Shown: positions 8,948 to 16,787 of the stretch, one piece after another | How positions within the stretch are numbered: position 1 is the stretch's first letter | How the letters are laid out: each line of letters starts with the position of its first letter | From: RPQK01 sp041946865 | Lineage (GTDB): Bacteria; Acidobacteriota; UBA6911; RPQK01 | Direction: 5' to 3' | NCBI GenBank assembly: GCA_041946865.1 | Contig: JBHGBF010000111.1 | Location: 1 to 24,126 of the forward strand | Length of the DNA: 24,126 nt | The notes under the pieces: model-generated | Seen by the model: the letters and a program-made list of their open reading frames with translations, nothing else | Databases searched by the model: none | Told to the model about the DNA's origin: nothing | Made by a program: the position numbers and the translations under genes

Positions 8948-9499
8948 ATGAGGAGAGTTGTTACTGTCTTATTAGCATTCTTAGTATCAGTTCTGACTGG
9001 CTATGCGGCTGCGGGCGCCCACACCTACGTAGGCGTCAAGACCTGCACCCCTTGCCATAAGACCGAGAAGCAAGGGAAACAGCAACCGATCTGGCAGGCA
9101 AGCGCACACGCGAAGGCCTTCGCCACGCTCAAGACCCCTGAAGCCCAGAAAGTGGCGGAAAAGGCTGGAGTGAAGGGGGCGGCGTCCGAGGCGCAACAAT
9201 GCCTCAAGTGCCACATTACGGCCGCGAGTGCGGCTGCCGCCGATTTGAAGCCGACCTTCGTTAAGGCGGACGGCGTGCAGTGCGAGACCTGCCACGGCCC
9301 CGGATCCGACTACAAGACCATGGCGATCATGAAGGATCATGCCAAGGCGGTGGCGGCCGGACTGACTCCCGTCGCCGTGGCTGACGGGTCGGCCGAGAAG
9401 CAGTGCAAGACCTGCCATAACTCGGAGAGCCCGACTTTCAAGGGCTTCAACTTCAAAGAGGCCTGGTCGAAGATCGCCCACCCGACCCCGAAGACCTAG
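8948..9499 (+). CDS. Tetraheme c-type cytochrome (cytochrome c554-like)
   Basis: Exported 183-residue electron-transfer protein. The Sec signal peptide (MRRVVTVLLAFLVSV onward) ends near residue 24. Four CxxCH heme-binding motifs are present: C33TPCH37, C85LKCH89, C112ETCHG and C153KTCH157. Spare histidines at 54 (SAHAK), 131 (DHAK) and near the C-terminus (IAHPTPK) are candidates for distal heme ligands. The spacing and the HGPG motif after the third heme resemble the cytochrome c554/cytochrome c3-like multiheme families. It would shuttle electrons in the periplasm; the donor and acceptor are unknown. It sits 31 bp after the zinc-ribbon gene and 78 bp before the radical SAM gene, so it is probably in the same transcript. 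No nitrite, sulfur or metal reductase gene is visible nearby to indicate the pathway. Confidence 0.9.
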   Translation: MRRVVTVLLAFLVSVLTGYAAAGAHTYVGVKTCTPCHKTEKQGKQQPIWQASAHAKAFATLKTPEAQKVAEKAGVKGAASEAQQCLKCHITAASAAAADLKPTFVKADGVQCETCHGPGSDYKTMAIMKDHAKAVAAGLTPVAVADGSAEKQCKTCHNSESPTFKGFNFKEAWSKIAHPTPKT

Positions 9500-9507
9500 G
9501 GAAAACA

Positions 9508-9563
9508 GCTGACGGCTGACGACTGGCGGCCCGTGTGCTGTGCATCGGCGGTCAGCCGTCAGC
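9508..9563. repeat. 13-bp perfect inverted repeat built from 7-nt units
   Basis: Arm 9508-9520 is the exact reverse complement of 9551-9563; the loop is 30 nt. Both arms are tandem heptamers (GCTGACG-like on the left, GTCAGCC-like on the right), and the right arm continues with a third degenerate heptamer to 9570. It lies between the cytochrome stop and the radical SAM start and could act as an attenuator or mRNA-stability element; no T-tract follows. Confidence 0.65.
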
Positions 9564-9577
9564 CATCAGCGTTTTGC

Positions 9578-11206
9578 ATGAAACTCCTCCTCCTCCAACC
9601 CCCGGTTCAAGACTTTTACGAAACCGAATTGCGGCTGCAGCCAATCGGGCTGTGCTACCTGAAGGCCGCAGTCGAAACGTTTCTCCCTGGCGTGGAAGTC
9701 GTCGTCCGGGACTTCCATGCAGGGCAAGGCCGACGGACCGTCCGAGCTCCGGCTGAGCTGGCCTATCTGAGGGCCTACTACCCGGTCAGGGATCTCAGCC
9801 CGTTTTCGCTCTTCTCCGCCTATTACCATTTCGGCGCTTCTTTTGAGGAGATCGCTGCCTCAGCAGCCCGGGAGAAGCCGGATCTGGTGGGTATCTCCTC
9901 CCTGTTTTCCACGTACCAGAATGAGGCGCTCAGATGCGGCCGGGAAATCAAGAAACGCATCAGCGTGCCGATCCTCATAGGCGGAAGCCACCCGACAGCT
10001 CTTCCGGAAGCGGTCCTCGCCGATCCCGCCGTCGATTTCGTCATCCGCGGGGAAGGGGAGCGTCCCCTGGTGAAGTTGCTGGAAGCACTGCGGGACGAGC
10101 GCGACCTCACAACTGTTCCCAATCTCGGATTCAAGCGTAACAGCGATCTCGCACTGAATGATCCGGCGGACAACTACCCGCTCGATGACCTGCCGTTTCC
10201 CGATCTGTCTGATTTGAATCCGCGCTTTTACAGCTGGCGCCGAGAGCCGGTGGCTACGATCGTCTCTTCTCGCGGCTGTCCCTATCGGTGCGATTTCTGC
10301 TCGGTCCATGCCACCTTCGGAAAAGCCTACCGGAGGAGATCGAACACGTCGATTCTCGATGAGATCACGTTGCGCTATTCGGAGGGCTATCGGGTCTTCG
10401 ACTTCGAGGACGACAATTTTGCCTTTGATCGCCTCAAGACGGAAGATCTGCTGCGAGAGATTGTTCGCCGCTTCCCGGCCGGTTCCCTGGCGCTTTTCGC
10501 TATGAACGGCCTGTGCTACTTCGGCCTGGACGCGAAGCTGGTCCGGTTGATGAAAGAGGCGGGTTTCTGCCAGTTGAACCTCTCGCTGGTCAGCGCCAAC
10601 CCCGACGTCTGCGCCGCCCAACACCGTCCCTGCCGGCTCGAAGCTTTCGAGCAGACTGTCCGGGAAGCTGCTCGCCTGGACATGCGCGTCATCGGCTATC
10701 AGATTCTCGGCCTCCCCGGCGAGTCGCCCGACTCCATGGCGCAGACCTTGGCTTTCCTGGCGGAGCTGCCTCTGCTCATCGGCGCGTCGGTTTTTTACCT
10801 GGCGCCTGGCTCTGCGCTCTGGGAAAGCGAGCAGGGCAGTCCGGATCGGATCCCCTTTGCCCGTCTCACAGCGCTGCCCTGCCATTCACGCCTTGTCTCC
10901 CGCGACGATCTGTACACGCTTGTAATCACAGCCCGTATCATCAACTTCGTCAAATCACTTGATCTTGGCCGATCGGGCGAGGCATCCCTCGACCAGGCTC
11001 TGAACCAAAGCGCTGGCAATCGGTCCAGACTGGGCGCCCGGCTGCTTCGCCGGCTTCTCACCGAGGCGCGGCTGTTCGCCTGGGACGGGCGCCGTGATCA
11101 TCCACTGGACCGTTTTCGCCCGGAAGTCTTCGAAAAGGTTTGGAGGCGGATCGGCGGGATTCAGACGGCACGCGGCGCACTGGTCAAGCTCTCTAACTCT
11201 TTTTGA
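9578..11206 (+). CDS. B12-binding-domain radical SAM protein
   Basis: A 542-residue class B-type radical SAM enzyme. The N-terminal 190 or so residues form a cobalamin-binding-like Rossmann domain (MKLLLLQPP at the start, then LVGISSLFSTY, ILIGGSHPTALP and VIRGEGERP). The radical SAM core has the CxxxCxxC cluster motif at C234, C238 and C241 (SSRGCPYRCDFCSVH), with GYQILGLPGE further on. The remaining C-terminal 150 residues are variable. The family uses a [4Fe-4S] cluster and S-adenosylmethionine to make a radical, often for methylation or rearrangement of lipids, tetrapyrroles or natural products; the substrate here cannot be told. The ATG at 9578 is preferred because the 15 codons upstream are encoded by the inverted repeat. 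No clear ribosome site is seen. The next gene follows after 45 bp. Confidence 0.88.
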   Translation: MKLLLLQPPVQDFYETELRLQPIGLCYLKAAVETFLPGVEVVVRDFHAGQGRRTVRAPAELAYLRAYYPVRDLSPFSLFSAYYHFGASFEEIAASAAREKPDLVGISSLFSTYQNEALRCGREIKKRISVPILIGGSHPTALPEAVLADPAVDFVIRGEGERPLVKLLEALRDERDLTTVPNLGFKRNSDLALNDPADNYPLDDLPFPDLSDLNPRFYSWRREPVATIVSSRGCPYRCDFCSVHATFGKAYRRRSNTSILDEITLRYSEGYRVFDFEDDNFAFDRLKTEDLLREIVRRFPAGSLALFAMNGLCYFGLDAKLVRLMKEAGFCQLNLSLVSANPDVCAAQHRPCRLEAFEQTVREAARLDMRVIGYQILGLPGESPDSMAQTLAFLAELPLLIGASVFYLAPGSALWESEQGSPDRIPFARLTALPCHSRLVSRDDLYTLVITARIINFVKSLDLGRSGEASLDQALNQSAGNRSRLGARLLRRLLTEARLFAWDGRRDHPLDRFRPEVFEKVWRRIGGIQTARGALVKLSNSF

Positions 11207-11251
11207 TTCAGACGCGGGCGCTGCGTTTGGGCTATCATAGACCCGAGCGGC

Positions 11252-12889
11252 ATGGAAAAAACGGAGAGTCTCGTCGCTCCGGCAAGGGCGACGGCAGTCA
11301 AGACAAAACCGGGTTGGACGAAGATCTCCGGACAGGTCCTCATCATCCTGGCGGTGACCTTCCTGGTTGTGCTCCTGTTTATCGGGCAGCTGACCTACCG
11401 GTATATGGTCCTCTCCGATCAGGCCAACGCTCTGGCCACCAACCTTCAAAACACCTTCGAACTGAACCAAGAGCTGCGCTCGGGCATCCAAGAACAAATC
11501 AACATGGTCCACCGGCAGTTCGAGCAGCTGAATCCTGTTTTCCCGCATCGGTTCAGTCAGCTGAACTATGAGTTGGGCGCCAAGCAGACGCGGTATGTCA
11601 CTTTGAACATCGGGGGTGAAGAGCGTCTGACGGTGGAACGGATCCGCAGCCTGCAGAGTGAAGTGGCCGTCGAGGCGCTGCAGATTTTCGAACAGCTCCG
11701 CCGGGGAGAACGCGAGGGCGCCAGGGAAGGTATCGCCCGGCTGGAGCAACTGGACGAGAGGCTGGAACGCGAATTCGAACTGTTGAATCGAGTCCAGGTC
11801 GACAAGCTCCAGGCCGTGCTGCGAAGCGTTACCGGTTCGCTCCGCAGGGCACAGGTGGCGATTGCCTCCCTGGCGGCGGTTTTGGTTCTGGTTCTGGGCC
11901 TCGTCACCCTGTTGCTTCGCCGGCGGGTGCTGCAGCCTCTTGAGGAGTTGGCCCGGGCCTCGGAGCGGATCAGGCAGGGAGACCTCTCAGTCCGGTCGCC
12001 GGTCCGGCGAGAAGACGAAATAGGGCAGTTGGCGAGCAGCTTTAATTTCATGGCCGCCACCCTGGCGGCTAATTACGCGACACTGGAAGGCGAAGTCCAG
12101 GCGCGACAAAAACAAGTCGAGAGCCTGCAGTCCGATCTCGTCCGGACGCACTCGGTCACCGTGTTGTCCGAGCTGATCCGCGGCGCCGCCCGGGAGTTGA
12201 ACAACCCGGTCACGGCAATTGCCAGCTTTGCCGAGCTGCAGAAGATGAAAGTGGCGGCAACTCGCCGGGACGCGGACGAGATTCGCATCCTTGACGACAT
12301 TCTGGCCCAAGCTGACCGTTGCCGGAGGATCGTGTCGAATCTTCTTCAAGTGACCGAACCCCCGGCAGGCGAGGCGGTCTCCCTGGGGGTCAATGGCTTG
12401 ATCGAGCCCGTGGTCCAGCTGCGCGAGTACGAGATGAAGGTCCACAAGGTCCGGCTTGTCCGCGAATATGCTTCATCAAATCCCGTCGTGCATGTCAATC
12501 CGTCTCAGCTCCGCCAACTCGTGCTGATGCTTTTGATGGCGGCTGACGAGGCAGCCCGTGAAAGCTTTGGCGCCGCCTCGATTACGGTGCGAACGGCTGC
12601 CAAAGAGAACCGGGCCGTGGTCGAGATCTCGAGCAACGGAGGCCTTGCGACAAGCGGCAATCTTGAGAAGGAAGGAGCCGCGACCGAAAAGAAGACGGCC
12701 CCGGACCGATTGCCTTCTGTCCTGGCCTTGTGTTCTGCCCTCGCTGAACAGCTTCAAGGCCGGTTGACCGGCGAGAGTAGCGATCACGGTCTGTCCCTGG
12801 CGGTTTCGCTGCCTCTTCACACTGCCGACCAGGTCAAACCCGCCCCGGCTGGAGCGGCGGAGAACTCGAACGGAATACTGAGGAAATGA
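11252..12889 (+). CDS. HAMP-domain histidine-kinase homologue with degenerate catalytic sites (probable pseudokinase)
   Basis: A 545-residue membrane protein. TM1 lies at about 28-47, an extracytoplasmic helical sensor region at about 50-198, TM2 at about 201-223, HAMP at about 223-275, then a coiled coil and a dimerisation helix. The H-box reads ARELNNP, where the family has A-H-E-x-N-N-P, so the phospho-acceptor His is Arg314. The N-box reads LMLLMAADEA, with Met426 and Ala430 at the two Asn positions. The G1 box reads SSNGGL, with Ser461 for Asp and Leu465 for Gly. No clear G2 box is present. It therefore probably neither binds ATP normally nor autophosphorylates. No frameshift is seen and the reading frame is intact, so it looks like a maintained signalling scaffold or allosteric receptor rather than a pseudogene. 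Its stop overlaps the start of the next gene as ATGA. Confidence 0.85.
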   Translation: MEKTESLVAPARATAVKTKPGWTKISGQVLIILAVTFLVVLLFIGQLTYRYMVLSDQANALATNLQNTFELNQELRSGIQEQINMVHRQFEQLNPVFPHRFSQLNYELGAKQTRYVTLNIGGEERLTVERIRSLQSEVAVEALQIFEQLRRGEREGAREGIARLEQLDERLEREFELLNRVQVDKLQAVLRSVTGSLRRAQVAIASLAAVLVLVLGLVTLLLRRRVLQPLEELARASERIRQGDLSVRSPVRREDEIGQLASSFNFMAATLAANYATLEGEVQARQKQVESLQSDLVRTHSVTVLSELIRGAARELNNPVTAIASFAELQKMKVAATRRDADEIRILDDILAQADRCRRIVSNLLQVTEPPAGEAVSLGVNGLIEPVVQLREYEMKVHKVRLVREYASSNPVVHVNPSQLRQLVLMLLMAADEAARESFGAASITVRTAAKENRAVVEISSNGGLATSGNLEKEGAATEKKTAPDRLPSVLALCSALAEQLQGRLTGESSDHGLSLAVSLPLHTADQVKPAPAGAAENSNGILRK

Positions 12890-14034
12890 ACGCCCATTCT
12901 AAACCCCTGACATTTGTGCTCAGCGCCCTGCTCGCAAGCCTTTTGTCCGGCTGTTGGAGCAAGCCGGACAAAGTGGTCATCGGCGTGGCGTTGAGCGTTC
13001 AAAACCATGAAGCAGTCCGTCTTGCCGCCGATGAGATCAATCGGGCCGGCGGTATCCGAGGCGTGCCGCTTGAATTGGCGGGCATGGACTGGACGGTCCG
13101 CGACATTGCCGAGGCGAGCGAGATCCTGCAGTGGGCGGAACGCTTTGCGAACACTCCCAACCTCGTTGCCGTCATCGGACACAGCGACAGCGCTTCGACC
13201 CTGTCCGGCGCCGCCTTTTATAACCAACGCCGAATTCCTCAGATCGTCACCATAGCCACCTCTCCTGCCATAACCAACGTGGGTAACTGGACTTATCGGC
13301 TCTGCCTGTCCGACGCAAAACAAGGACCCGCTCTGGCCCGCTATGCCGTCGACAAATGGGGCAAGAAGCGAATCGCCACCTTCTACGTAAACGATGATTA
13401 CGGGCGCGGCGTGGCGCAGATGTTCGAGCAGGAGGTCCGCCGGCTGGGCGGATCAATCGTTTCCAGCGTCATGCACCGCAACCTGCTTCGACCCGAGGAC
13501 CAGCAACTGATTCGCTCGACGATTGAACGCCTCAACAGCGAAGGACAGCCGCAACTGTATACCTTGTTCCAACGGGAAGAGGCGGCGTACTGGACTATTG
13601 AACAAATACGCCGCTCGGGCAGCAAGGCCGAGATTCTCGGCGGCGATACGCTCGGCACCGTCGAATTCCTTAAAGGCCCTCCGCTTGAGGCCCAAGGTAT
13701 CCGCTTTTCCCAGTTTTTTGTTCCGGACACGTCCAGTCTCCGCGCGGCCAGGTTTGTGGCTGACTATCGGCGCCGGGCTGGAGATCAGCCGGGTTACGGT
13801 CAGGCCTTCGCCTACGATGCTGTCTACCTGCTGGCGGAGGCCGTCCGCGAGGGCGGGTTCAGCCGTGATGACGTGAAGGCCTACCTTGACCAGATGATCG
13901 AGGAGAAACGCCGCGTTGAAGGCGTGGGCGGTATCTATACGCTCGGTCCGGATCATGACGGCCGACGCGACCTCTACATCGCCGAAGTCCGGGGAGGCGG
14001 CTATAAAGTCCTCGCCCGACTGCCGGTCGACTGA
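12886..14034 (+). CDS. ABC-type branched-chain amino acid substrate-binding lipoprotein (Peripla_BP_6 type)
   Basis: A 382-residue periplasmic ligand-binding protein. The signal peptide ends in a lipobox (LLSGC), giving lipid-modified Cys23. The mature part starts KVVIGVALSVQNHEAVRLAA and shows the two-lobe type I periplasmic-binding pattern, including EINRAGGIRG, VIGHSDSAST, YVNDDYGRG and AYDAVYLLAEA. The family binds amino acids, amides or related small molecules. No permease or ATPase gene is present in the window, so it probably serves sensing rather than uptake. It starts within the stop of the pseudokinase gene (ATGA overlap, with GAGGA as ribosome site), which implies translational coupling and a 1:1 complex; this is inference. 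The ligand is unknown. Confidence 0.9.
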   Translation: MNAHSKPLTFVLSALLASLLSGCWSKPDKVVIGVALSVQNHEAVRLAADEINRAGGIRGVPLELAGMDWTVRDIAEASEILQWAERFANTPNLVAVIGHSDSASTLSGAAFYNQRRIPQIVTIATSPAITNVGNWTYRLCLSDAKQGPALARYAVDKWGKKRIATFYVNDDYGRGVAQMFEQEVRRLGGSIVSSVMHRNLLRPEDQQLIRSTIERLNSEGQPQLYTLFQREEAAYWTIEQIRRSGSKAEILGGDTLGTVEFLKGPPLEAQGIRFSQFFVPDTSSLRAARFVADYRRRAGDQPGYGQAFAYDAVYLLAEAVREGGFSRDDVKAYLDQMIEEKRRVEGVGGIYTLGPDHDGRRDLYIAEVRGGGYKVLARLPVD

Positions 14035-14309
14035 TCGGCCGGACTGACTCTGCTTCTACGAGCCGCGCACGTCCGTGAGGGCGTTGAAAAAGGGATTGAA
14101 CCTGCGAGCGCTGTTTGCGGGCCTGCAGAGCGCGCAAGGCGTGCTTGCCCTTCCGAGAGCCACACGCCGCGTGGCGCTGTAACACGCTGAGTCCACGCTC
14201 TGTTTCGTCGGGCTTTGAAAAAGCGCGGGCCGGTTGGACATTACCTACCAAACTGATCTACATTATCAGCATCCATTCCACACTCCGTTTTAAGGAAAGG
14301 GGATCATCA
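14035..14309. other. Intergenic region, likely repeat debris
   Basis: No gene is supported. A minus-strand frame at 14056-14241 is open for 61 codons, but its translation is Arg/Ser/Ala-rich and looks like translated repeat. GTTGAAAAAGGG at 14083-14094 recurs exactly, inverted, at 17046-17057, and TTTGAAAAAG recurs near 14214. A small GCCAC/GTGGC hairpin lies in the middle. The promoter for the sulfurtransferase should be in the AT-rich part from about 14240 on. Confidence 0.45.
14292..14302 (+). promoter_or_regulatory. Ribosome binding site that fixes the sulfurtransferase start
   Basis: The purine run AAGGAAAGGGG ends 7 nt before the ATG at 14310. It selects this start over in-frame starts as far upstream as 14115, whose extra residues are translated intergenic repeat. 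Confidence 0.65.
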
Positions 14310-15188
14310 ATGTCTCAAGTTTTGGACCGAGAGGTCTTAGATAAAGGCTACGCTGTCCCTGATGTGCTGGTCTCGACCCAGTGGGTTGCTGGCCGGCTGA
14401 CGGACACGGACGTCCGGATCATCGAATCGAACGAGGATCCGTTGCTCTATCCGTCGGGGCACATCCCGGGTGCGGTCCAGGTTGACTGGACCAACGATCT
14501 GAATGATCCCGTGCGGCGGGACTATATCAACCGGGAGGCGTTCGAAAAACTGATGTCCCGTATTGGTGTCACGCCGGAAACCACCCTGGTTTTTTACGGC
14601 GACAAAAACAACTGGTGGGCGACGTACGCCTTCTGGGTGTTCCAGCTCTTCAACCACACTCGTGCCAAAGTCATGGACGGCGGCAGGCTGAAGTGGCAAA
14701 ACGAGGGACGTCCGATGACGCGGGACGTCCCTGAATTCAAGCCCACCCGTTACAAGGCGCCGGAAAGGCAGGACGCGAAAATCAGGGCCTTCCGTGAAGA
14801 CGTGTTTGAGCATTTGCGCACGCGCGGCCACCTGGTCGACGTAAGAAGCCGAGAAGAGTACACCGGGGAACGCCTGCACATGGAAGACTACCCGAACGAA
14901 GGCGCCTTGCGCGGAGGCCACATTCCAGGCGCCGCCAACGTTCCCTGGAGCCGCGCGGCCAATCCGGGTGACGGCACCTTCCGCCCCGCCCAGGAACTGC
15001 GCGATATCTATCTGAAAGAGCAGGGCCTGAAGCCGGAGGAGTCGGTGATTGCCTACTGCCGGATAGGCGAAAGGAGCAGCCATACGTGGTTCGTTCTGAA
15101 ATATCTGTTGGGATTTCAAAACGTGAGGAATTACGACGGGAGCTGGACCGAATGGGGAAACCTGGTCAATGTCCCGATCGAGAGGTAG
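14310..15188 (+). CDS. sseA: Thiosulfate sulfurtransferase (rhodanese, SseA/CysA type)
   Basis: A 292-residue cytoplasmic protein made of two rhodanese domains. The N-terminal domain (about 15-140) is catalytically silent; the C-terminal domain (about 165-290) has the active-site loop CRIGERSSHTW with Cys250. This loop closely matches actinobacterial CysA/SseA-type thiosulfate sulfurtransferases. The enzyme moves sulfane sulfur from thiosulfate (or mercaptopyruvate) to an acceptor through a Cys persulfide. The gene overlaps the SufE-like gene that follows by 37 bp. From memory, the same order occurs in Mycobacterium tuberculosis (Rv3283 sseA, Rv3284). This suggests that persulfide sulfur may be passed to the Fe-S assembly route. 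Domain and active site are certain; the physiological donor is inferred. Confidence 0.92.
   Translation: MSQVLDREVLDKGYAVPDVLVSTQWVAGRLTDTDVRIIESNEDPLLYPSGHIPGAVQVDWTNDLNDPVRRDYINREAFEKLMSRIGVTPETTLVFYGDKNNWWATYAFWVFQLFNHTRAKVMDGGRLKWQNEGRPMTRDVPEFKPTRYKAPERQDAKIRAFREDVFEHLRTRGHLVDVRSREEYTGERLHMEDYPNEGALRGGHIPGAANVPWSRAANPGDGTFRPAQELRDIYLKEQGLKPEESVIAYCRIGERSSHTWFVLKYLLGFQNVRNYDGSWTEWGNLVNVPIER
15138..15142 (+). promoter_or_regulatory. Ribosome binding site inside sseA for sufE
   Basis: GGGAG lies 9 nt before the ATG at 15152. It supports that start over the earlier in-frame ATG at 15086, which would overlap sseA by about 100 bp and add residues not typical of SufE. Confidence 0.5.
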
Positions 15189-15646
15189 GAGCTTCGGAAG
15201 AGCTCCCGGAAAAGCTGCACTTATTACTGGACACGATGGGCTCGATCCACGACCAGAACCAGCGTGTCCAGATGCTTCTGGATTTCGCGGGACGATTTAA
15301 GGAGGTCCCGGAGCGCGTGGCCCGCCGTCCGTTCCCGGAGAAGAACCGTGTAGTGTTCTGCGAGTCGGAGGCTTACGTCTGGGCCGAGAGGCAGGCGGAC
15401 GGCACTGCCAAGTTCCACTTCGCTGTCGAGAACCCATCCGGCGTTTCGGCCAAGGCTCTGGCTTACATCCTCGACCGGACTCTGTCCGGTGTCCCTCTCG
15501 AACAAGTGTTGCGCGTCAAGCCGGGCATCGTCTCCACTATCTTCAGGCAGAACATCTCAATGGGAAAGGGAATGGGGCTCATGGCGATTGTCCAAACGGT
15601 CCAGAAACTGGCAAGCGACCTGATGCGGGAAACGCCTGGCTGCTGA
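15152..15646 (+). CDS. sufE: SufE family Fe-S cluster assembly protein
   Basis: A 164-residue protein of SufE length. The N-terminal helix region (LPEKLHLLLDTMG, then QMLLDFAGRF) is followed by the conserved Cys70 in VVFCESEAYVW, then the C-terminal SufE pattern VENPSGVSAKALAYILDR and a SMGKGMGLMAIV helix. SufE accepts persulfide sulfur on this Cys, usually from the SufS cysteine desulfurase, and delivers it to the SufBCD scaffold. No sufS or sufBCD gene is in the window. The overlap with the sulfurtransferase gene suggests that here it may also accept sulfur from thiosulfate, which is inference. An earlier start at 15086 is possible but less likely. Confidence 0.88.
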   Translation: MGKPGQCPDREVGASEELPEKLHLLLDTMGSIHDQNQRVQMLLDFAGRFKEVPERVARRPFPEKNRVVFCESEAYVWAERQADGTAKFHFAVENPSGVSAKALAYILDRTLSGVPLEQVLRVKPGIVSTIFRQNISMGKGMGLMAIVQTVQKLASDLMRETPGC

Positions 15647-15650
15647 GCGC

Positions 15651-15692
15651 CGCAGGGCCGCCCGGCGCGTTCTTGCGGCCCCCGCGTTGTTT
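15651..15692. terminator. Putative terminator between convergent sufE and porB-like genes
   Basis: GGGCCGC (15655-15661) pairs perfectly with GCGGCCC (15675-15681) around a 13-nt loop. Short flanking CGC/GCG pairs extend it, and TTGTTT follows on the plus strand. The location between convergent genes fits a terminator for sufE; the T-tract is imperfect. Confidence 0.45.
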
Positions 15693-15730
15693 ACAGTTCG
15701 TGTCAGGATGAGCCCGGCTGTTGCCCGCCT

Positions 15731-16678
15731 TTACCGCCCGGCGCCGAGCGGCCCGGGGTCAGCGCGCAGCGGTTCGGCCGGAAACGTGGCCGCCATTTTT
15801 TCAAGGTATTCCCACTCCTCCCGGATGAAGCGTCGGGCGATCTCGGGGTTCGCGACCCCGCGAGGAAAGCGGCCTTGCCGTCGGAAGTACTCTTCGAGCG
15901 GGGTCCCGTCGGGACGGGCGTTGATCCGATAACGGCATCCGTCGAAAACCTCATAAAGCGGGAAAAGACCGGAGGCGACCGCCAGTCGGTCGAGCTCCAC
16001 GCTCTCCTGCGGGTCTGATTTCCACCCGGTCGGACATGGAGAATGCAGGAGCAGAAAACGAAAACCGTGAATGTCTGCGGCGTAGCGCAGCTTACGGATC
16101 AAGTCGTCGGTGTGCGCCAGCGAGAGAGTTGCCGCATAGGGGACCTTATGGGCGATGACGATCGCCATCATGTCTTTTTTCCCGTGCCGTTTCCCGCCGG
16201 GAGTCGTGGTTGTCACCGCGCTGAGAGGGGTAGCGCTGCTGCGCTGGCCTCCTGTGTTCCCGTAAATCTCGTTGTCGTAACAGATGTAGATAACGTCTTC
16301 GTTGCGTTCGGCTGTCGCTGAGATGCATGCAGTGCCGATGTCATAGGTCGCGCCGTCTCCCGCAAAGCAGATGGTCAGGGCGTTCTCCTGGTTGAGGGTA
16401 TCAACGAGGCTGATTCCGCTCGCTACGGCGGCGGCCGAGGCAAAAGTCGTGGCCACAGCCGGGACGCCCAAGGCCGTCGTTGGGTAGGCGCCCGAGGTCA
16501 CGACCGCACAACCGGCGGGAACGCACAGAGTCAGACGGCGGTTGACCAGGGCCCTCTCCAACCACCGCAGCGCCAGGGACATGCCGCAGCCGGGGCAATT
16601 GGTGTTGCCGGGGTGAAGGACCTGGACTTCCGGGTTCAGCAGATCACAACAAAAAGCCTCTTTCTTTTCGAAGAGCAT
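15731..16678 (-). CDS. 2-oxoacid:ferredoxin oxidoreductase beta subunit (PorB-like)
   Basis: A 315-residue thiamine-diphosphate subunit of pyruvate or another 2-oxoacid:ferredoxin oxidoreductase. The N-terminal CPGCG motif (C28, C31), Cys57 (PAGCAVV) and a later Cys (SPCPTGW) fit the four ligands of the PorB-type [4Fe-4S] cluster. The TPP/Mg motif is GDGATYDIG (from residue 107) and a conserved YGNTGGQ follows. The enzyme oxidatively decarboxylates a 2-oxoacid to acyl-CoA and reduces ferredoxin, or runs in reverse. Starting at 16678 gives the usual N-terminus, with GAGGTG as ribosome site; the longer frame to 16741 is not supported. No alpha, gamma or delta subunit gene is next to it, only a ferredoxin remnant on the other strand, so its partners must be elsewhere or lost. 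The exact substrate cannot be told. Confidence 0.9.
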   Translation of the reverse strand: MLFEKKEAFCCDLLNPEVQVLHPGNTNCPGCGMSLALRWLERALVNRRLTLCVPAGCAVVTSGAYPTTALGVPAVATTFASAAAVASGISLVDTLNQENALTICFAGDGATYDIGTACISATAERNEDVIYICYDNEIYGNTGGQRSSATPLSAVTTTTPGGKRHGKKDMMAIVIAHKVPYAATLSLAHTDDLIRKLRYAADIHGFRFLLLHSPCPTGWKSDPQESVELDRLAVASGLFPLYEVFDGCRYRINARPDGTPLEEYFRRQGRFPRGVANPEIARRFIREEWEYLEKMAATFPAEPLRADPGPLGAGR

Positions 16679-16787
16679 CGAGTTCACCTCTATCCCGAAA
16701 ACGCGAACGACTATACTATACTGTCTGGCGCCCGGGCACATATCTGAATAGCGCGTCCTGGTAACCCCTCAGTTTTTTGTTCGGAGT

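Noticed and set aside
9860..10885. 341-codon minus-strand open frame
   Set aside because: Antisense to the radical SAM gene, which has its cluster motif and B12-type domain; no features of its own.
14056..14241. 61-codon minus-strand frame in the gap before sseA
   Set aside because: Arg/Ser/Ala-rich translation over sequence that shares a repeat with 17046-17057; more likely repeat than gene.
14337..15119. 260-codon minus-strand open frame
   Set aside because: Antisense to the sulfurtransferase, whose active site is intact.
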